A stretch of 64,000 nt of DNA, from NCBI GenBank assembly GCA_965227255.1, contig CBDDFS010000002.1, positions 1,302,001 to 1,366,000 on the forward strand, written 5' to 3'. The position numbers and the translations under genes are program-made. Of the stretch, positions 44,234 through 53,368 are shown piece by piece. The notes under the pieces are model-generated. The model worked only from the letters and a program-made list of their open reading frames with translations, searched no databases and was not told the origin of the DNA. Source of the stretch: CBDDFS01 sp965227255. Lineage in GTDB: Bacteria > Bacteroidota > Bacteroidia > Flavobacteriales_E > Vicingaceae. Numbering within the stretch: the stretch's first letter is position 1; every line of letters begins with the position of its first letter.

Positions 44234-44894
44234 CTCTCAATAAAAATAAATTAGAAGATACCACCTTGGAAATATTGAAGGCTTCGCGTTTTCCTTCCAA
44301 TTTAATTTCCATCGATTCATCAAAGTCAAACTTTTGAACAAGCTGAATGTTTGAGCCCAGACTCAGATTCATGCTTTCAAGGTATTTCAGAAAAGAAGGT
44401 GATGAGTCCTTCACACCTACCAATTGTCCCTTATCACCAGTCTTGAATTCGCTCAATAAGGTTCGACTTGTTTTTTTCATTTTTCCTTCATCGTCAGGGA
44501 TAGGATCTCCATGAGGATCGTATTTAGGATAGTCAAGAAATTTGTCAAGCCTTTTTACCAATTCAGGTGAACTAATGTGCTCAAGCTGTTCTGCAATGTC
44601 ATGCACTTCATCCCAGTTAAAACCGAGTTTATCACTTAGAAATACTTCCCACAACCTGTGCTTCCTTATCACATTCAGAGCCAATTCCTGACCCTTTCTG
44701 GATAATTTAACTCCTTTGTATTTGCGATAAGTAACAAAACCCTTCTGTTCCAATTTCTTAATCATATCCGTCACAGAAGATGGTTTTATTTCCATTCTCT
44801 CTGCCAGATCGTTGGTGTTTACCCAGGCTTTTTCTTTGTCGTAAAGAGCATAAATGGCCTTGATGTAGTTCTCGACTGAATCGGATGATTTCAT
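44226..44894 (-). CDS. MntR/DtxR-family metal-dependent transcriptional regulator
   Basis: 222 residues. The N-terminal winged helix (about 1-65: SVENYIKAIYALYDKEK, MEIKPSSVTDMIKKLEQKGF) is followed by the dimerization/metal domain (about 66-145, with HRLWEVFLSDKLGFNWDEVH and HISSPELVKRLDKFL). A C-terminal FeoA/SH3-like domain follows (about 150-222). It binds Mn or Fe and represses metal uptake genes when metal is sufficient. It is co-transcribed with a ZIP transporter and divergent from a TonB receptor. Inverted TTTAG/CTAAA elements in the shared promoter region are probable operator sites. Confidence 0.93.
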   Translation of the reverse strand: MKSSDSVENYIKAIYALYDKEKAWVNTNDLAERMEIKPSSVTDMIKKLEQKGFVTYRKYKGVKLSRKGQELALNVIRKHRLWEVFLSDKLGFNWDEVHDIAEQLEHISSPELVKRLDKFLDYPKYDPHGDPIPDDEGKMKKTSRTLLSEFKTGDKGQLVGVKDSSPSFLKYLESMNLSLGSNIQLVQKFDFDESMEIKLEGKREAFNISKVVSSNLFLLRDE

Positions 44895-44898
44895 GTTG

Positions 44899-44906
44899 CA
44901 AAAATA
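44899..44906 (-). promoter_or_regulatory. Bacteroidota -7 box for mntR-zip
   Basis: The minus strand reads TATTTTTG, an exact match, with only 4 bases to the ATG at 44894. Confidence 0.5.
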
Positions 44907-44918
44907 AAAAATTATATA

Positions 44919-44948
44919 TCTAAAAAAATAAATTTAGACAAGCCTAAA
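44919..44948. promoter_or_regulatory. Candidate MntR/DtxR operator (interlocking inverted repeats)
   Basis: Three half-sites are present: TCTAAA (44919-44924), TTTAGA (44933-44938) and CCTAAA (44943-44948). The last two give TTTAG-N6-CTAAA at 44933-44948, close to the palindromic TTAGG/CCTAA core of DtxR and MntR boxes. The site occupies the -33 region of the TonB receptor promoter and lies upstream of the mntR promoter, so one bound dimer set could control both directions. Confidence 0.6.
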
Positions 44949-44954
44949 AATTAA

Positions 44955-44962
44955 TAAATTTG
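44955..44962 (+). promoter_or_regulatory. Bacteroidota -7 box for the metal-linked TonB receptor
   Basis: TAAATTTG is an exact match, 10 bases before the ATG at 44973. The candidate operator lies immediately upstream. Confidence 0.5.
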
Positions 44963-44972
44963 TCATGTATTT

Positions 44973-47258
44973 ATGAAGGCACTCGCACACCTGTTTTTAT
45001 TTATTCTGATTACGGCTTCATCAATTGGTCAGTCGGTCATTTCCGGAGAGGTGAGAAGTGAAGAAGGGGAAATTCTTGCCTTCGCCAATATATTCATCAA
45101 GGACGCAGGCGTTGGAGGCACATCGGATGAAAACGGTGCTTTCAGTTTTCAAACCGACCTTGAAGGCAATCATGACCTTATCGTTTCCTATGTAGGTTAT
45201 CTTTCGCAGACGATATCCATTGATCTTTCTAAAGATAAAAAAGTGAGGGTCAATTTTAATTTGCGGGCAAGTCCGGAACTTGAAGAAGTGGTTGTTACCG
45301 GAACCTTGAAAGAAATGTCGAGAAAGGATAGTCCTGTTCCTGTTGAAGTTTATAGTCCGACTTTTTTCAAAAAGAATCCTACTCCTTCATTGTATGAATC
45401 AATGCACAATGTCAATGGGGTTAGGCCCCAACTTAATTGCAATGTGTGTAATACCGGTGATATACATATTAACGGACTTGAAGGAGCCTACACCATGGTA
45501 ATGATTGATGGAATGCCTATTGTCAGTGGTTTGTCAACGGTTTACGGATTAATGGGGATTCCAAATTCAATGGTTGAAAGGGTTGAAATTATCAAAGGTC
45601 CGGCTTCCAGTTTGTATGGTTCTGAAGCAATAGGAGGTCTTGTGAATGTGATCACCAAGGATCCCAATACTCATTCACGCCTTTATGCAGAGATGATGAC
45701 CACTTCATGGATGGAAGCACAATTAGATCTTGGTTTTCGCACCAGAATAAGTGAAAAAATTGATGTCCTTACGGGTCTGCATTTATACCATTACGACAAT
45801 CCCATCGACAACAATGGAGATAATTTCACCGATGTTACTCTCAGCAAGAGGCTGTCTGTATTCCAAAAGTGGAATTTTAATAGAAGGGATGGTAGAATAT
45901 TTACTCTGGGTGGCAGATATTACACTGAAAATCGATGGGGTGGAGAGATGCAATGGACTCCCGAATTCAGAGGCGGAGATTCTATATATGGAGAAAGTAT
46001 TTATACAGATCGATTTGAATTCTTTTCAAAATATCAGTTGCCTGTGAGAGAAAAAATGATGCTCTGGACGAGCTTCAATAGGCATTTGCAGGACTCATAT
46101 TATGGTGACATGCCTTTTAATGCGGAACAGAATATTGCTTTTGCTCAATTAACCTGGGAAAAGAAGCTTTATTCGAATCAGATCATGGTAGGGGCAGCTG
46201 GCCGATATACTTATTACGACGATAATACAGTTGCTACAGGTGATACTTTGGGTAACCTACCAGATGAATTTTACCTGCCGGGAATATTTGTTCAGGATGA
46301 TATCGAATTGAGCAAAAGATCTCGTTTATTACTTGGTCTTCGTTTCGATTATCATTCTGCTCATGGTTCGATCTGGACGCCACGAATAGCCTATAAGTTC
46401 AAATTCAACGAAAGGAACTCAATTCGCCTTAATGCAGGCACAGGTTTCAGGGTCGTGAATATTTTCACAGAGGATCATGCGGCGCTGACCGGAGCAAGAG
46501 ATGTACTTATTTCTGAAAATCTAGAGCCGGAGAGAAGTGTGAATTACAATCTGAATTATTTAAAGAAGATCTACTCTTCAGGAGGAAATTACTGGGGTAT
46601 AGATTTTTCGCTTTTCCACAGTCGTTTTTCAAATAAGATCATAGCGGACTATGACACAGATCCAAATCAGATCATCTATTCAAACCTGGATGGTTTTGCC
46701 GTTTCACAGGGAGTGACTGTAAATGTGGATGCTGTTGTAAGAAGAAATTGGAGAATGATAGCCGGAATTACATTTACGGATGTTTTTGCAGAGGAAAAGA
46801 ATGAATTTGATGAATTCGAAAGGTTCACCCCGGTGCTGACTGAAAGATGGTCGGGCAGCTGGACCATTTCATACACTTTTGCTAAACCAAATATTAGTAT
46901 CGACTACACCGGAACAGTATACGGTCCAATGAGATTGCCTTTGCTCGGACCATTGGACCCTCGCAATGAGTACTCGCCTTGGTGGAGTTTGCAGAATATT
47001 CAGTTGACATATAAGACAAGCAATGATGCTTTGGAAATATTTGGTGGGATCAAGAATTTGTTGAATTACCTTCCGCCGGCAAATAGCATAGCCAGAGCTC
47101 ATGATCCATTCGATAAAGAGGTAGAATATGACAATGACGGTAATGTTTTATCTACTCCGAATAATCCATATGCCTTAACTTTTGACCCATCCTATGTTTA
47201 TGCACCGAATCAGGGAATTCGTTTTTTTGTGGGACTTAGGTACAACATTTTTCAATGA
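44973..47258 (+). CDS. TonB-dependent receptor, probably metal-related
   Basis: 761 residues: signal peptide (near SIG-QSV), carboxypeptidase-regulatory-like domain (about 21-97), and a plug with DIHINGLEGAYTMVMIDGMP and EIIKGPASSLYGSEAIGG. The large barrel ends GIRFFVGLRYNIF. A cysteine pair sits early in the plug (QLNCNVCNTG, Cys156 and Cys159). It is divergent from mntR-zip with an operator-like element between, and overlaps by 4 bases a thioredoxin-like gene. Uptake of Mn, Zn, Fe or a metal chelate is the likely role, from context. Confidence 0.9.
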   Translation: MKALAHLFLFILITASSIGQSVISGEVRSEEGEILAFANIFIKDAGVGGTSDENGAFSFQTDLEGNHDLIVSYVGYLSQTISIDLSKDKKVRVNFNLRASPELEEVVVTGTLKEMSRKDSPVPVEVYSPTFFKKNPTPSLYESMHNVNGVRPQLNCNVCNTGDIHINGLEGAYTMVMIDGMPIVSGLSTVYGLMGIPNSMVERVEIIKGPASSLYGSEAIGGLVNVITKDPNTHSRLYAEMMTTSWMEAQLDLGFRTRISEKIDVLTGLHLYHYDNPIDNNGDNFTDVTLSKRLSVFQKWNFNRRDGRIFTLGGRYYTENRWGGEMQWTPEFRGGDSIYGESIYTDRFEFFSKYQLPVREKMMLWTSFNRHLQDSYYGDMPFNAEQNIAFAQLTWEKKLYSNQIMVGAAGRYTYYDDNTVATGDTLGNLPDEFYLPGIFVQDDIELSKRSRLLLGLRFDYHSAHGSIWTPRIAYKFKFNERNSIRLNAGTGFRVVNIFTEDHAALTGARDVLISENLEPERSVNYNLNYLKKIYSSGGNYWGIDFSLFHSRFSNKIIADYDTDPNQIIYSNLDGFAVSQGVTVNVDAVVRRNWRMIAGITFTDVFAEEKNEFDEFERFTPVLTERWSGSWTISYTFAKPNISIDYTGTVYGPMRLPLLGPLDPRNEYSPWWSLQNIQLTYKTSNDALEIFGGIKNLLNYLPPANSIARAHDPFDKEVEYDNDGNVLSTPNNPYALTFDPSYVYAPNQGIRFFVGLRYNIFQ

Positions 47259-47710
47259 GATTTTTAATAGCACTTCTTATTATTCTCAATACCATTGAAC
47301 TGAATGCTCAGGCCAAGGCTTTCGGTCCTCATGATCTGGATAGTTTGTTAATGAGATCGGAAAAACCAACACTAATTTTTATTCATGCCGACTGGTGCAA
47401 ATTTTGTGCATTAATGAAGGAATCAACTTTATCAAATGATGAAGTTATTGAGGCATTGCAACAAAGAGTCAATTACGTCTCATTTAATGCGGAATTCAAA
47501 GAGGATGTCATCGTTGATAACAGGACATTCACCTATTTTCCTATCGGCACTTCGGGAAAACATCAATTAGCTCTTGAATTGGGTATGATGCAGGGACAGC
47601 TTGAATTGCCTGTTGTAACCATTATGAATAACAAACAGGAGATCGTATTTCAAAATTCCGGTTACATGGATGTGGATGAAATGAAAAGAGTTCTTAATTC
47701 TCTCTTTTAA
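47255..47710 (+). CDS. Thioredoxin-like periplasmic protein
   Basis: 151 residues with a signal peptide (cleaved near LNA-QAK) and a thioredoxin fold. The active-site-type motif is HADWCKFCALMKEST (Cys48, Cys51), and cis-Pro is in ELPVVTIMNN. The WCKFC motif resembles the thioredoxin-7/DUF255 group rather than TlpA. Its start overlaps the TonB receptor stop by 4 bases. The receptor plug has a cysteine pair, so a role in reducing or metallating the receptor or handling its cargo in the periplasm is possible but speculative. Confidence 0.85.
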   Translation: MRFLIALLIILNTIELNAQAKAFGPHDLDSLLMRSEKPTLIFIHADWCKFCALMKESTLSNDEVIEALQQRVNYVSFNAEFKEDVIVDNRTFTYFPIGTSGKHQLALELGMMQGQLELPVVTIMNNKQEIVFQNSGYMDVDEMKRVLNSLF

Positions 47711-47776
47711 GATGCTTTTCTTTCACTTACTTCATAACTTTTTTAATATTGTCAAAGCACTAAATAGAAGCTCAAT

Positions 47777-49225
47777 ATGTTAAAGATTAAGTCAGCCAAA
47801 TCTGTACCTCAAACGGCAGGTCACGTATGTTATGTAATTAGCGATGCCAACTCAATAACACAGTATAGAGGGCTGAACAGATATAAAGATTATCTGAGAA
47901 ACAAGATCAAGGAAAAAAAGAGTCAGATCATTCGGCTTATTGATGGCAACAAGCACATAATCGCTCTGATCATCTACCGTGATTCGAAACAATCCGTCTC
48001 CAAAAATTTTGAGAATTTCAGAAAGCTGGGAAATGAATTGGGCCAGAAGCTTAATGCGGAAAAAGCAGGACAGGTATATATTTCATGCTCGCCTAATGAC
48101 ATGGCAACGGTCGAGTATTCCTGTTTCCTTGAGGGAATGATGCTTGGAAATTATCAGTTCCTGAAATATAAGTCTGAAGGAAAGCCAAACACCCTTGAGA
48201 CTGTGCACTTGGTGGATGGAGTATTAAAAGCATCGGAAATAAGAGAACTCACCAATGTTGTGAACAGTAATTTTCTGGCAAGAGATTTGATTAATGAGCC
48301 GGTGATACATCTGAATACATTGCAGCTTTCAAAAGAGATCACGAAGGCTGGTAAGAAATCGGGCTTTTCTGTTAAGATTCTAAACAAGGCAGAAATTGTC
48401 AAATTAAAAATGGGCGGACTTCTCGGTGTCAATATGGGCAGTGTCGATCCTCCAATTTTTGCCATCATGGAGTGGAAGCCGGCCAGGGCGAAGAATAAAA
48501 AGCCTTTCATTCTTGTTGGTAAGGGTGTAGTATATGATACGGGTGGCTACAACATCAAAGTAGGACATTACATGCCTACCATGAAGAGCGACATGAGTGG
48601 TGCCGCAGCAGTTATTGGAACGATGAATGCAGTTAGCTCAAACAAACTTCCAATACATGTCATCGGACTTGTTCCTGCAACAGATAATCGCATTAATGGC
48701 AAGGCACTGGTGCCTGATGACATCATTAAAATGTATGATGGTTCCACAGTTGAAGTCTTGAATACAGATGCCGAAGGAAGATTGATCCTGGCAGACGCTT
48801 TGGCCTATGCAAAAAAATACAAGCCGAAATTGGTAATTGACCTGGCAACACTTACAGGTGCCGCTGCTGCTATTACCGGAAGCTATGGGAGTGCCTTGAT
48901 GGGAACAGCGGATGATAAAGACAAAGCCATGCTGAAGCATTCAGGTGACATCACTTATGAAAGAGTGGCTGAGTTGCCTTATTGGGATGAATATCGTGAT
49001 CTGTTGAATTCAACGGTGGCCGACCTTAAGAATATTGGTGGACCTACCGGAGGGGCAATTACCGCGGGTAAATTCCTCGAGCATTTTACCGAATATCCCT
49101 GGATGCACCTGGACATAGCCGGACCCGCTTTCATTGACAAAAAAGACAGCTATAAAAGTGCCGGAGGAACTGGTGTGGGTGTGAGAATGCTGTATCATTT
49201 TCTGAAATCAAAGGCGGGTAAATAA
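47777..49225 (+). CDS. Leucyl aminopeptidase, M17 family
   Basis: 482 residues. Cytoplasmic two-metal aminopeptidase that removes N-terminal residues from peptides. The C-terminal catalytic domain has VGKGVVYDTGGYNIK (metal Lys and Asp), MKSDMSGAAAVIG, the family signature NTDAEGRLILADALAYA and LTGAAAAITGSYGSALMG. The N-terminal domain (about 1-160) is divergent, as usual for M17. It overlaps by one base the dipeptidase E gene, which gives a neat two-enzyme peptide-degradation pair. A weak -7 like TAATATTG lies near 47744. Confidence 0.93.
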   Translation: MLKIKSAKSVPQTAGHVCYVISDANSITQYRGLNRYKDYLRNKIKEKKSQIIRLIDGNKHIIALIIYRDSKQSVSKNFENFRKLGNELGQKLNAEKAGQVYISCSPNDMATVEYSCFLEGMMLGNYQFLKYKSEGKPNTLETVHLVDGVLKASEIRELTNVVNSNFLARDLINEPVIHLNTLQLSKEITKAGKKSGFSVKILNKAEIVKLKMGGLLGVNMGSVDPPIFAIMEWKPARAKNKKPFILVGKGVVYDTGGYNIKVGHYMPTMKSDMSGAAAVIGTMNAVSSNKLPIHVIGLVPATDNRINGKALVPDDIIKMYDGSTVEVLNTDAEGRLILADALAYAKKYKPKLVIDLATLTGAAAAITGSYGSALMGTADDKDKAMLKHSGDITYERVAELPYWDEYRDLLNSTVADLKNIGGPTGGAITAGKFLEHFTEYPWMHLDIAGPAFIDKKDSYKSAGGTGVGVRMLYHFLKSKAGK

Positions 49226-49941
49226 TGCCGGGTAAGATCTTATTGCTTTCAACCTCTACAATTCATGGCAGCTCATTTCTTGAGTATTGTCTTGATGAAG
49301 TGAAGGAGCACTTTTCGAATACAGATGAAATTCTGTTTGTTCCATTTGCCAGACCCAGTGGTATCAGTCATGATGAATACACGGAATTGGTCCGGGGCAA
49401 ACTGGAATTAATTGGAAAGACGGTAAGAGGAATTCATGAATTTGATGATCCGCTCAAAGCTGTGGAGGATGCTAAAGGAATATATGTTGGAGGAGGAAAT
49501 ACCTTTTTGCTTTTAAGAGAATTATACAACCATCAACTTTTGGAACCTATCAAAAGAAAGGTGACCTCGGGTGAATTGAGGTATATGGGCAGCAGTGCAG
49601 GTACCAACGTCGCATGCCAAACCATCAATAATACGAATGACATGCCAATTGTATATCCGCCTTCTTTCAATGCAATTGGATTGGTGCCTTTTAACGTGAA
49701 TCCACATTATTTAGATCCCGATCCGAACTCAAAACATAAGGGAGAAACCAGAGAGACCAGGATCAATGAATTTCACACCCAGGAAAGAATACCTGTTGTT
49801 GGACTGCGCGAAGGTAGCTGGTTGAAGATCTATGACGATAAAATATCTCTTGGAGGTGAATTAACGGCAAGGATATTTCGTCAAGGTGAAGAGCCTGCTG
49901 AAATGTCTTCAGAAGAGGATTTCAGTTTTTTAATGGGCTGA
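49225..49941 (+). CDS. pepE: Dipeptidase E (peptidase S51)
   Basis: Hydrolyses dipeptides with N-terminal aspartate in the cytoplasm. The 238 residues match the S51 family: IYVGGGNTFLLLRELY, the nucleophile Ser in MGSSAGTNVACQT, and NPHYLDPDPNSKHKGETRET with the catalytic His. It is translationally coupled to the M17 aminopeptidase by a one-base overlap and is probably in the same operon as the five genes that follow. Confidence 0.93.
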   Translation: MPGKILLLSTSTIHGSSFLEYCLDEVKEHFSNTDEILFVPFARPSGISHDEYTELVRGKLELIGKTVRGIHEFDDPLKAVEDAKGIYVGGGNTFLLLRELYNHQLLEPIKRKVTSGELRYMGSSAGTNVACQTINNTNDMPIVYPPSFNAIGLVPFNVNPHYLDPDPNSKHKGETRETRINEFHTQERIPVVGLREGSWLKIYDDKISLGGELTARIFRQGEEPAEMSSEEDFSFLMG

Positions 49942-49983
49942 CATTCCGATTGGCCTACAATGTCTAATTTTACGGCAAAAATT

Positions 49984-50667
49984 ATGAAGAATATTGGTGT
50001 CATATTGTCCGGAAACGGCGTTTATGATGGTTCTGAGATTCAGGAGGCCGTCTTTACACTTCTATCCATTGCTGAAAATGGAGGGAAGTATACTATACTC
50101 GCTCCCGATGTAGATCAGCACCATGTCTTGAATCATATGACGGGTGAAGAGATGCAGGAAAGTCGAAATGTTTTGATTGAATCTGCGCGAATTGCTCGAG
50201 GAGATATTCAGGACCTAAATTCTGCTAAGCTTGATGACCTGGATGCGCTGGTATTGCCGGGAGGTTTTGGGGCGGCTAAGAATCTTACAAAATGGGCCTT
50301 TTCTGGTCCGGAGGGCGAGATCTTACCTTCTGTTGCGGATGCCATAGTGAAAATGCATGGTATGAAGAAGCCCATTGTTGGATTGTGCATGGGGCCAACT
50401 GTCATTGCAAAGGCTTTTGAAGGAGAAGAGGTCAAGCCCACTTTGACGGTCGGAACAACGGAAGAAGCTTCTCCATATGAAATTGACGCTATTAGCGAGG
50501 GTGTGGAGAATACAGTGGCTGTTGCAGAGATGAAAACGGTTCGTGAGATCTCTGTTGACGGTGAGAACAAAATAATTACGGCACCTTGTTACATGATGGA
50601 AGCCAACATTCTCGACGTTAGAAACAATATTAAACAAGCAATAGACAAACTTTTCGAACTACTATAA
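49984..50667 (+). CDS. elbB: Isoprenoid biosynthesis glyoxalase ElbB (DJ-1/PfpI superfamily)
   Basis: 227 residues from the ATG at 49984, beginning KNIGVILSGNGVYDGSEIQ, the typical ElbB N-terminus. An in-frame ATG eight codons upstream (49960) is possible but adds residues not usual in the family. Motifs are VLPGGFGAAKNL and the nucleophile-elbow cysteine in GLCMGPTVIAKAF. ElbB has weak glyoxalase activity; its true role is unclear. The Cys normally present in LSGCGVYDG is Asn here. Confidence 0.88.
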   Translation: MKNIGVILSGNGVYDGSEIQEAVFTLLSIAENGGKYTILAPDVDQHHVLNHMTGEEMQESRNVLIESARIARGDIQDLNSAKLDDLDALVLPGGFGAAKNLTKWAFSGPEGEILPSVADAIVKMHGMKKPIVGLCMGPTVIAKAFEGEEVKPTLTVGTTEEASPYEIDAISEGVENTVAVAEMKTVREISVDGENKIITAPCYMMEANILDVRNNIKQAIDKLFELL

Positions 50668-50668
50668 G

Positions 50669-51277
50669 ATGGGTAAACTGGTTATTGTCAGACACGGTCA
50701 GTCTGAATGGAATAAGGCAAATAAATTTACTGGATGGGTTGATGTTGGATTGGCCGAAAAAGGGGTTGAAGAAGCCAAGGAAGCGGGTAAAAAACTAAAC
50801 GGACTTAAGTTCGACAAGGCATTCACCTCAGCTTTGAAAAGAGCTCAGAATACTTTGTCACTTATACTTGAGCAAACAGGTCAGTCGGATCTTGACGTAC
50901 AAAAGAATGAAGCTCTGAACGAGCGTATGTATGGTGATCTGCAGGGAATGGACAAGGATGAAGCACGACGAGAATTCGGCGAAGAACAAGTACATATCTG
51001 GAGAAGAAGTTTCGATATAGCGCCTCCGGGAGGAGAGAGTTTGAAAGATACTGCAGACAGAGTGCTGCCATATTATGAGAAAGAAATAGTGCCTATCCTG
51101 AAAGATGGCAAAAACGTGATCATCGCAGCTCATGGTAATAGTCTGAGGGCCTTGATCATGTCCATTGAAAAATTGGGAAAGGATGAGATTCTCGGAGTTG
51201 AAGTTCCTACAGGTAAACCAAAGATGTATGAACTTGATGCTGATTTGAATGTTGTATCATCAGAATATTTGAATTGA
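50669..51277 (+). CDS. gpmA: 2,3-bisphosphoglycerate-dependent phosphoglycerate mutase
   Basis: Interconverts 3- and 2-phosphoglycerate in glycolysis, cytoplasmic. Catalytic RHGQSEWN is near residue 8, then FTGWVDVGLAEKG, TSALKRAQNTL, ALNERMYGDLQGMDKDEAR and AAHGNSLRAL with the second His. The 202 residues make a slightly short but complete version, common in Bacteroidota. It starts one base after the elbB stop. Confidence 0.95.
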   Translation: MGKLVIVRHGQSEWNKANKFTGWVDVGLAEKGVEEAKEAGKKLNGLKFDKAFTSALKRAQNTLSLILEQTGQSDLDVQKNEALNERMYGDLQGMDKDEARREFGEEQVHIWRRSFDIAPPGGESLKDTADRVLPYYEKEIVPILKDGKNVIIAAHGNSLRALIMSIEKLGKDEILGVEVPTGKPKMYELDADLNVVSSEYLN

Positions 51278-51294
51278 TCCCTGTTGAAAATACA

Positions 51295-51720
51295 ATGACG
51301 ATCGCCGTTGATTTCGACGGCACCATCGTGGAGCATGCCTATCCCGAAATAGGAGAGGAGATGTTATTTGCATTTGAGACCTTGAAAGCTTTACAGGAAA
51401 AAGGTCATCGTTTGATTTTGTGGACTTTCAGAGATGGAAAGTATCTTGAGGATGCGGTTGAATATTGCAAGGAAAATGGAATTGAGTTTTACTCAGTGAA
51501 TTCAAGTTATCCGGAAGAAAAATTTGACCTGTCGATTTCAAGAAAGATCAATTGTGATATTTTCATCGACGACAGAAATCTGGGTGGCTTTCCAGGATGG
51601 AGTGAGGTATGGCAAATGCTTCATCCCGAATCGGGAGATTTCTACCATAAGCTAAAAAATGCCGAAGCACATTACAACTTCAAGGGTAAAAGGTCGTTGA
51701 TTAAAAGATTATTTGGATAA
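51295..51720 (+). CDS. HAD-superfamily small hydrolase (BT0820-like)
   Basis: 141 residues with HAD motif I AVDFDGTIVEHAYPEIGEEM at the start, motif II-like ILWTFRDGKYLEDA, and late acidic CDIFIDDRNLGGFPGW (motif IV). It fits the short Bacteroidota HAD group resembling Bacteroides BT0820. The substrate is unknown. The ATG at 51295 puts the catalytic Asp at the usual position; a TTG at 51274 inside the gpmA end is less likely. The stop overlaps the map start by one base. Confidence 0.85.
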   Translation: MTIAVDFDGTIVEHAYPEIGEEMLFAFETLKALQEKGHRLILWTFRDGKYLEDAVEYCKENGIEFYSVNSSYPEEKFDLSISRKINCDIFIDDRNLGGFPGWSEVWQMLHPESGDFYHKLKNAEAHYNFKGKRSLIKRLFG

Positions 51721-52514
51721 TGGCACAGCAGATCTATTTAAAAACAGCCGAAGAAATTGAGCTGATGCGAGAAAGCGCACAGCTGGTGTCGAAAACACTT
51801 GGTATGCTTGCTGCCGAGATCAAAGTGGGAGTGACTCCTTTACACCTTGATAAGCTTGCCGAAACATTCATACGTGATCATAATGCTAAACCTGGATTTT
51901 TAGGTCAGTATGATTTTCCTAACTCCCTTTGCATTTCTATGAATGATGCAGTAGTCCATGGAATTCCTTCCGAAAAACCTCTTGAAAGCGGAGATGTAGT
52001 GTCTATCGATTGTGGAGTAATCAAGAATGGATTTTGGGGTGACCATGCCTACACTTTTGAAATCGGTGAGGTTTCTAAAGAGGTAAGTGACTTATTGAGA
52101 GTGACCAGAGAATGCCTGCAATTGGGAATTGAACAATTCAAACTTGGTAACAGAGTAGGTGATATAGGCTATGCCGTTCAGACTCATGCTGAAAAACACG
52201 GATATGGTGTGGTGAGGGAATTGGTTGGACACGGATTGGGTCATTCAATTCATGAGGGACCTGAAATTCCAAACTTTGGAAAACCGGGAAGAGGAAAGAA
52301 ATTCCAGAACGGAATGGTCATTGCCATTGAACCTATGATCAACTTAGGTGTGAGAAATGTGAAACAGGCCAATGACGGCTGGACCATCCTGACTGCCGAT
52401 GGCAAGGTCTCTGCTCATTATGAACACGACGTTGCCCTGGTAAATGGAAAACCAGACGTGCTTTCTACTTTTGAATACGTAGAAGAGGCCCTAAAATCTA
52501 ACGCTACAGCATAA
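51720..52514 (+). CDS. map: Type I methionine aminopeptidase
   Basis: Removes N-terminal methionine from nascent proteins. 264 residues with all five metal ligands in the pita-bread fold: SIDCGVIKNGFWGDHAYTFE (two Asp), GHGLGHSIHEGPEIPNFG (His), MVIAIEPMIN (Glu) and ALVNGKP-proximal Glu in SAHYEHDVALV. The stop is followed without gap by a methyltransferase gene. Confidence 0.96.
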   Translation: MAQQIYLKTAEEIELMRESAQLVSKTLGMLAAEIKVGVTPLHLDKLAETFIRDHNAKPGFLGQYDFPNSLCISMNDAVVHGIPSEKPLESGDVVSIDCGVIKNGFWGDHAYTFEIGEVSKEVSDLLRVTRECLQLGIEQFKLGNRVGDIGYAVQTHAEKHGYGVVRELVGHGLGHSIHEGPEIPNFGKPGRGKKFQNGMVIAIEPMINLGVRNVKQANDGWTILTADGKVSAHYEHDVALVNGKPDVLSTFEYVEEALKSNATA

Positions 52515-53285
52515 ATGTTTCATTTCCTCCTTCGTACAATACCCAGACCCATTCTGATCAAATTGAGCTATGTCTTCAATAAGCTCGCGCCACTGCTTCT
52601 TGCCGGTAATAATGTGGAAGACCCTATCAACGGAAAATCTTACAGGAAATTTCTTCCATATGGATATGGAGGCACGGTAAAGAGAAAGAATGCCCTCAGC
52701 CCTCAAACCCTTTCGCTCGAAAGGCACAGATTAATGTGGTTGTATCTGAAGAAAAAAACTGACTTCTTCACGAAGAAGGCAAAAATGCTTCATGTTGCTC
52801 CTGAGCAATGCTTTTACAAGCTTTTTAAGAAGATGGATAACCTGGAATATGTGACCGCCGATCTGAACTCTCCATTGGCTGATGTCAAAATGGATCTTCA
52901 TGACATTCCTTTCGAAGATAATTCCTTCGATTTGATCTTCTGTAATCATGTGCTGGAACATGTTGAAGATGAAATGCAATGCATGAGGGAGTTGTGTAGA
53001 GTGCTACGTCCGAGTGGATGGGCCATACTACAATCACCCATCGATATCACAAGGACTGAGACCTTTCAGGACCCATCTATTGTAAGCGAAGATGATAGGG
53101 AAAAGTACTATTGGCAAAAAGACCATGTGCGTTTATTCGGTTTAGATTACAAAGACAAATTGGAATCTGCTGGATTTAATGTAAAAGTTGATGATTTTAT
53201 CAATGAATTTACAGCTGAGCAGGTTGAGCGATACCGAATTTCAAGTCCAAAAAAGGACGACGCCATTTATTTCTGCTCCAAATAA
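52515..53285 (+). CDS. SAM-dependent methyltransferase
   Basis: 256 residues with a class I methyltransferase core of the methyltransferase-11 type: MLHVAPEQCFYKLFKKMDN, ADLNSPLADVKMDLHDIPF and SFDLIFCNHVLEHVEDEM, then an LRPSGWAILQSPID motif. An N-terminal helical part (about 1-90) precedes it. The C-terminal TETFQDPSIVSEDDREKYYW is typical of sugar- or lipid-linked methyltransferases in this phylum, but the substrate is unknown. It starts directly after the map stop, at the end of the pepA-map cluster. Confidence 0.8.
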   Translation: MFHFLLRTIPRPILIKLSYVFNKLAPLLLAGNNVEDPINGKSYRKFLPYGYGGTVKRKNALSPQTLSLERHRLMWLYLKKKTDFFTKKAKMLHVAPEQCFYKLFKKMDNLEYVTADLNSPLADVKMDLHDIPFEDNSFDLIFCNHVLEHVEDEMQCMRELCRVLRPSGWAILQSPIDITRTETFQDPSIVSEDDREKYYWQKDHVRLFGLDYKDKLESAGFNVKVDDFINEFTAEQVERYRISSPKKDDAIYFCSK

Positions 53286-53353
53286 TAGAGTTAAAATTTT
53301 GTTAAATAAGGTGCTTCCGGCAAACCCCACTGGTCATTTTAACGTCTTATGAG

Positions 53354-53361
53354 TAAATTTG
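53354..53361 (+). promoter_or_regulatory. Bacteroidota -7 box for the HYC/HMA/TonB cassette
   Basis: TAAATTTG is an exact match, only 7 bases before the ATG at 53369. Confidence 0.45.
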
Positions 53362-53368
53362 CCTTGGA

